Positions 13,481-14,908 of a stretch of 14,908 nucleotides of DNA are shown piece by piece. How positions within the stretch are numbered: the stretch's first letter is position 1; every line of letters begins with the position of its first letter. The notes under the pieces were generated by a model, which saw nothing but the letters and a program-made list of their open reading frames with translations, did not search any database and was not told the DNA's origin. A program made the translations under genes and the position numbers. Source of the DNA: DASZZZ01 sp036260375 (GTDB lineage: Bacteria > Actinomycetota > CADDZG01 > WHSQ01); NCBI GenBank assembly GCA_036260375.1, contig DASZZZ010000066.1, positions 1-14,908 on the forward strand, in the 5' to 3' direction.

Positions 13481-13957
13481 CTATCCCTCCCGCTTCGGCA
13501 GTCGCTCGAGGAGCGAGACCATCTCCAGCGCCGCCATCGCAGCATCCCATCCCTTGTTGCCGTGCTTTCCGCCGGCGCGATCCCGCGCCTGCTCGAAGGT
13601 ATCGGTCGTGAGGACGCCGAAGATGACCGGGATCTCCGCCTTCCGGCCCGCCTCGGCGATGCCGCGGGCCGCCTCGGCCGCGACGTAGTCGAAGTGCGGC
13701 GTGTCGCCGCGCACGACCGCGCCGAGGCAGATCACGGCGTCGTAGGCGCCGGAGGCCGCGAGTCGTCCGGCGACGGGCGGCAGCTCGAACGCCCCCGGCG
13801 TCCAGGCGACGTCGACGTCGTCGCCTCGAACGCCATGCTTCGCGAGACACGACGTCGCGCCGTCGACGAGCGAGCGCACGATCGCCTCGTTGAAGCGGGA
13901 CGCCACGACGGCGATGCGCCGCCCGTGTGCGAGGAGGTCTCCCTCGAAGACGGTCAC
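13481..13957 (-). CDS. ribH: 6,7-dimethyl-8-ribityllumazine synthase
   Basis: Joins the ribityl-aminouracil to 3,4-dihydroxy-2-butanone 4-phosphate in riboflavin synthesis. The 158-residue protein has SRFNEAIVRSLVDGA (20-34), TPGAFELP (53-60), LGAVVRGDTPHFDYVAAEAARGI (78-100, with the catalytic His near 88), VIFGVLTTDTFEQA and the closing GNKGWDAAMAALEM. The length is normal. The GTG start at 13957 overlaps the ribBA stop (GTGA), so it is coupled to the enzyme that makes one of its two substrates. Confidence 0.97.
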   Translation of the reverse strand: MTVFEGDLLAHGRRIAVVASRFNEAIVRSLVDGATSCLAKHGVRGDDVDVAWTPGAFELPPVAGRLAASGAYDAVICLGAVVRGDTPHFDYVAAEAARGIAEAGRKAEIPVIFGVLTTDTFEQARDRAGGKHGNKGWDAAMAALEMVSLLERLPKREG

Positions 13958-14908
13958 GTCGTCCTCTCCACCGGCGCCGGATCGGCGAACGGCTCGTCCT
14001 CCACGATGTTGTCGAGCAGGTGGCCGAGCTTCTCGCGCTTGGTTCGGAGGTAGCCGATGTTCTCGGCCGTCGGGGACGTCTCCAGGGGAATGCGCTCGAC
14101 GATCGACAGGCCGTATCCCTCGAGGCCCGCCCGCTTGGCGGGGTTGTTCGTGAGCAGGCGCATCGATCGGACGCCGAGATCGACGAGGATCTGCGCCCCG
14201 ATCCCGTAGTCGCGTGGGTCGGCCGGGAACCCGAGCTCCACGTTCGCCTCGACGGTGTCCCGGCCCTGCTCCTGAAGCCGATAGGCGCGGAGCTTGTGGC
14301 TGAGCCCGATCGCGCGGCCCTCATGGCCCCGGATGTAGAGGAGCACGCCTCGTCCCTCCTTCGCGATCTGCTGGAGGGCGCGGCGGAGCTGGTCGCCGCA
14401 ATCGCAGCGCAGCGACCCGAATACGTCGCCGGTGAGGCACTCGGAGTGGACGCGCACCAGGACCGCGTCGCCGTCGCCGACGTCGCCCATGACGAACGCG
14501 ACGTGCGTGCGCGCGTCGACGAGGCTCTCGTAGGCGAGCGTGCGAAACTCGCCGTGATCGGTCGGGATCGTCGCCTCGGCGACCTTCAACACGAGCTTCT
14601 CTCGCTGACGCCGGTACTCGATCAGGTCGGCGATGGAGATGATCTTGAGGCCGTGCTCGTCCGCGACGCGCACGAGCTCTGGCACGCGCGCCATCGTGCC
14701 GTCGTTGTGCATGATCTCGCAGATCACGCCCGCCGGGAACAGCCCCGCGAGCGACGCGAGGTCGACCGCGGCCTCGGTGTGTCCCGCGCGCTTCAGCACG
14801 CCGCCGTCCTGAGCGCGCAGCGGAAAGACGTGGCCGGCGCCGACGACGTGCTCGTACGCGTCCACTCCGAGTGCCTCACCGGAGACGTCTTCCACTCGCT
14901 GCGCTGCG
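13954..14908 (-). CDS. ribBA: Bifunctional DHBP synthase / GTP cyclohydrolase II, 5' part missing
   Basis: Supplies both riboflavin precursors: RibB makes dihydroxybutanone phosphate and RibA opens GTP. Recognisable from about 14836 leftward: the end of RibB (GHVFPLRAQDGGVLKRAGHT, VICEIMHNDGTMARVPEL, KIISIADLIEYRR), then RibA with VHSECLTGDVFGSLRCDCG (three Zn-binding Cys), IRGHEGRAIGL, DYGIGAQIL and LLTNNPAKRAGLEGYGL. The frame stays open to the window edge, and a GTG at 14895 could be mistaken for a start. But the residues ahead of GHVFPL are not RibB-like; they are the antisense of a RibA motif (see the 14828-14908 entry). The true gene is therefore supported only to about 14836, and most of RibB is missing. 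Coupled to ribH by GTGA. Confidence 0.93.
   Translation of the reverse strand, partial: AAQRVEDVSGEALGVDAYEHVVGAGHVFPLRAQDGGVLKRAGHTEAAVDLASLAGLFPAGVICEIMHNDGTMARVPELVRVADEHGLKIISIADLIEYRRQREKLVLKVAEATIPTDHGEFRTLAYESLVDARTHVAFVMGDVGDGDAVLVRVHSECLTGDVFGSLRCDCGDQLRRALQQIAKEGRGVLLYIRGHEGRAIGLSHKLRAYRLQEQGRDTVEANVELGFPADPRDYGIGAQILVDLGVRSMRLLTNNPAKRAGLEGYGLSIVERIPLETSPTAENIGYLRTKREKLGHLLDNIVEDEPFADPAPVERTT
14828..14908 (+). other. Inverted, diverged GTP cyclohydrolase II fragment at the window edge
   Basis: On the plus strand this segment reads DVAGADDVLVRVHSECLTGD followed by VFHSLRC, the N-terminal part and first Cys ligand of RibA, and runs off the edge. It is an inverted copy of ribBA 14403-14480: over the 59 nt from 14850 there are about 7 mismatches, mostly at third codon positions, including a 26 nt exact match (CGCGTCCACTCCGAGTGCCT and on). 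The synonymous differences show it is a homologous coding sequence and not the same molecule folded back. Confidence 0.75.

Noticed and set aside
14457..14895. Start of ribBA at GTG 14895
   Set aside because: The residues it would add before GHVFPL are antisense to a GTP cyclohydrolase II motif, and RibB's catalytic N-terminal part is absent; the gene is truncated, not short.

Overview
The window looks like a chromosomal core segment of a high-GC member of the Actinomycetota, possibly a whole contig, since it begins inside a 16S rRNA gene and ends inside ribBA. Evidence for the phylum is the 16S text, the -35/-10 rRNA promoter, leaderless promoters, frequent GTG starts, and a gene order (ribBA-ribH, infC-rpmI-rplT-tsnR, histidine kinase, pheS-pheT, argF, mpg, tyrS) that recalls the infC-to-tyrS stretch of Mycobacterium and Streptomyces. 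From memory of 16S sequences it does not look like a typical Actinomycetes or Bifidobacterium sequence; a Thermoleophilia-like or unnamed deep class is my guess and cannot be settled here.

Layout, left to right. 1-839 is the 5' half of a 16S rRNA gene on the minus strand. 840-1249 is its long leader, with a consensus promoter, a strong intrinsic terminator and a boxA-like element in that order. 1323-1610 is a small plus-strand Cys/His protein, lying between the rRNA promoter and tyrS. tyrS (minus) and a class A penicillin-binding protein (plus) diverge from a 55 bp region in which both genes have a TANNNT -10 box exactly 7 nt before the start codon. The PBP has a lipoprotein-like N-terminus and an acidic/Gly-Asn tail and converges on a minus-strand cluster.

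5201-10871 is one tightly packed minus-strand unit in the order histidine kinase, pheS, pheT, argF, mpg, with GTGA start/stop overlaps at three of its four junctions. 10918-12971 is the infC-rpmI-rplT-tsnR translation operon, with a consensus promoter and structured leader upstream of infC. 13123-14908 is ribBA-ribH-cupin, also minus strand. So riboflavin synthesis, initiation factor/ribosomal proteins, rRNA methylation, Phe-tRNA charging, arginine synthesis, base-excision repair and Tyr-tRNA charging all run leftward towards the rRNA operon, and only the PBP and the small Cys/His gene run the other way.

I do not see a phage, transposon, CRISPR array or defence system. The most interesting points are about gene expression and assembly: infC appears to start with GTA, tsnR appears to start with ACG overlapping the rplT stop (TAACG in place of TAATG), the rRNA leader carries an intrinsic terminator ahead of boxA with a possible competing pairing, the divergent tyrS/PBP pair looks leaderless on both sides, and the last ~75 bases of the window encode, on the opposite strand, a diverged piece of GTP cyclohydrolase II, pointing to a chimeric or inverted junction inside ribBA.
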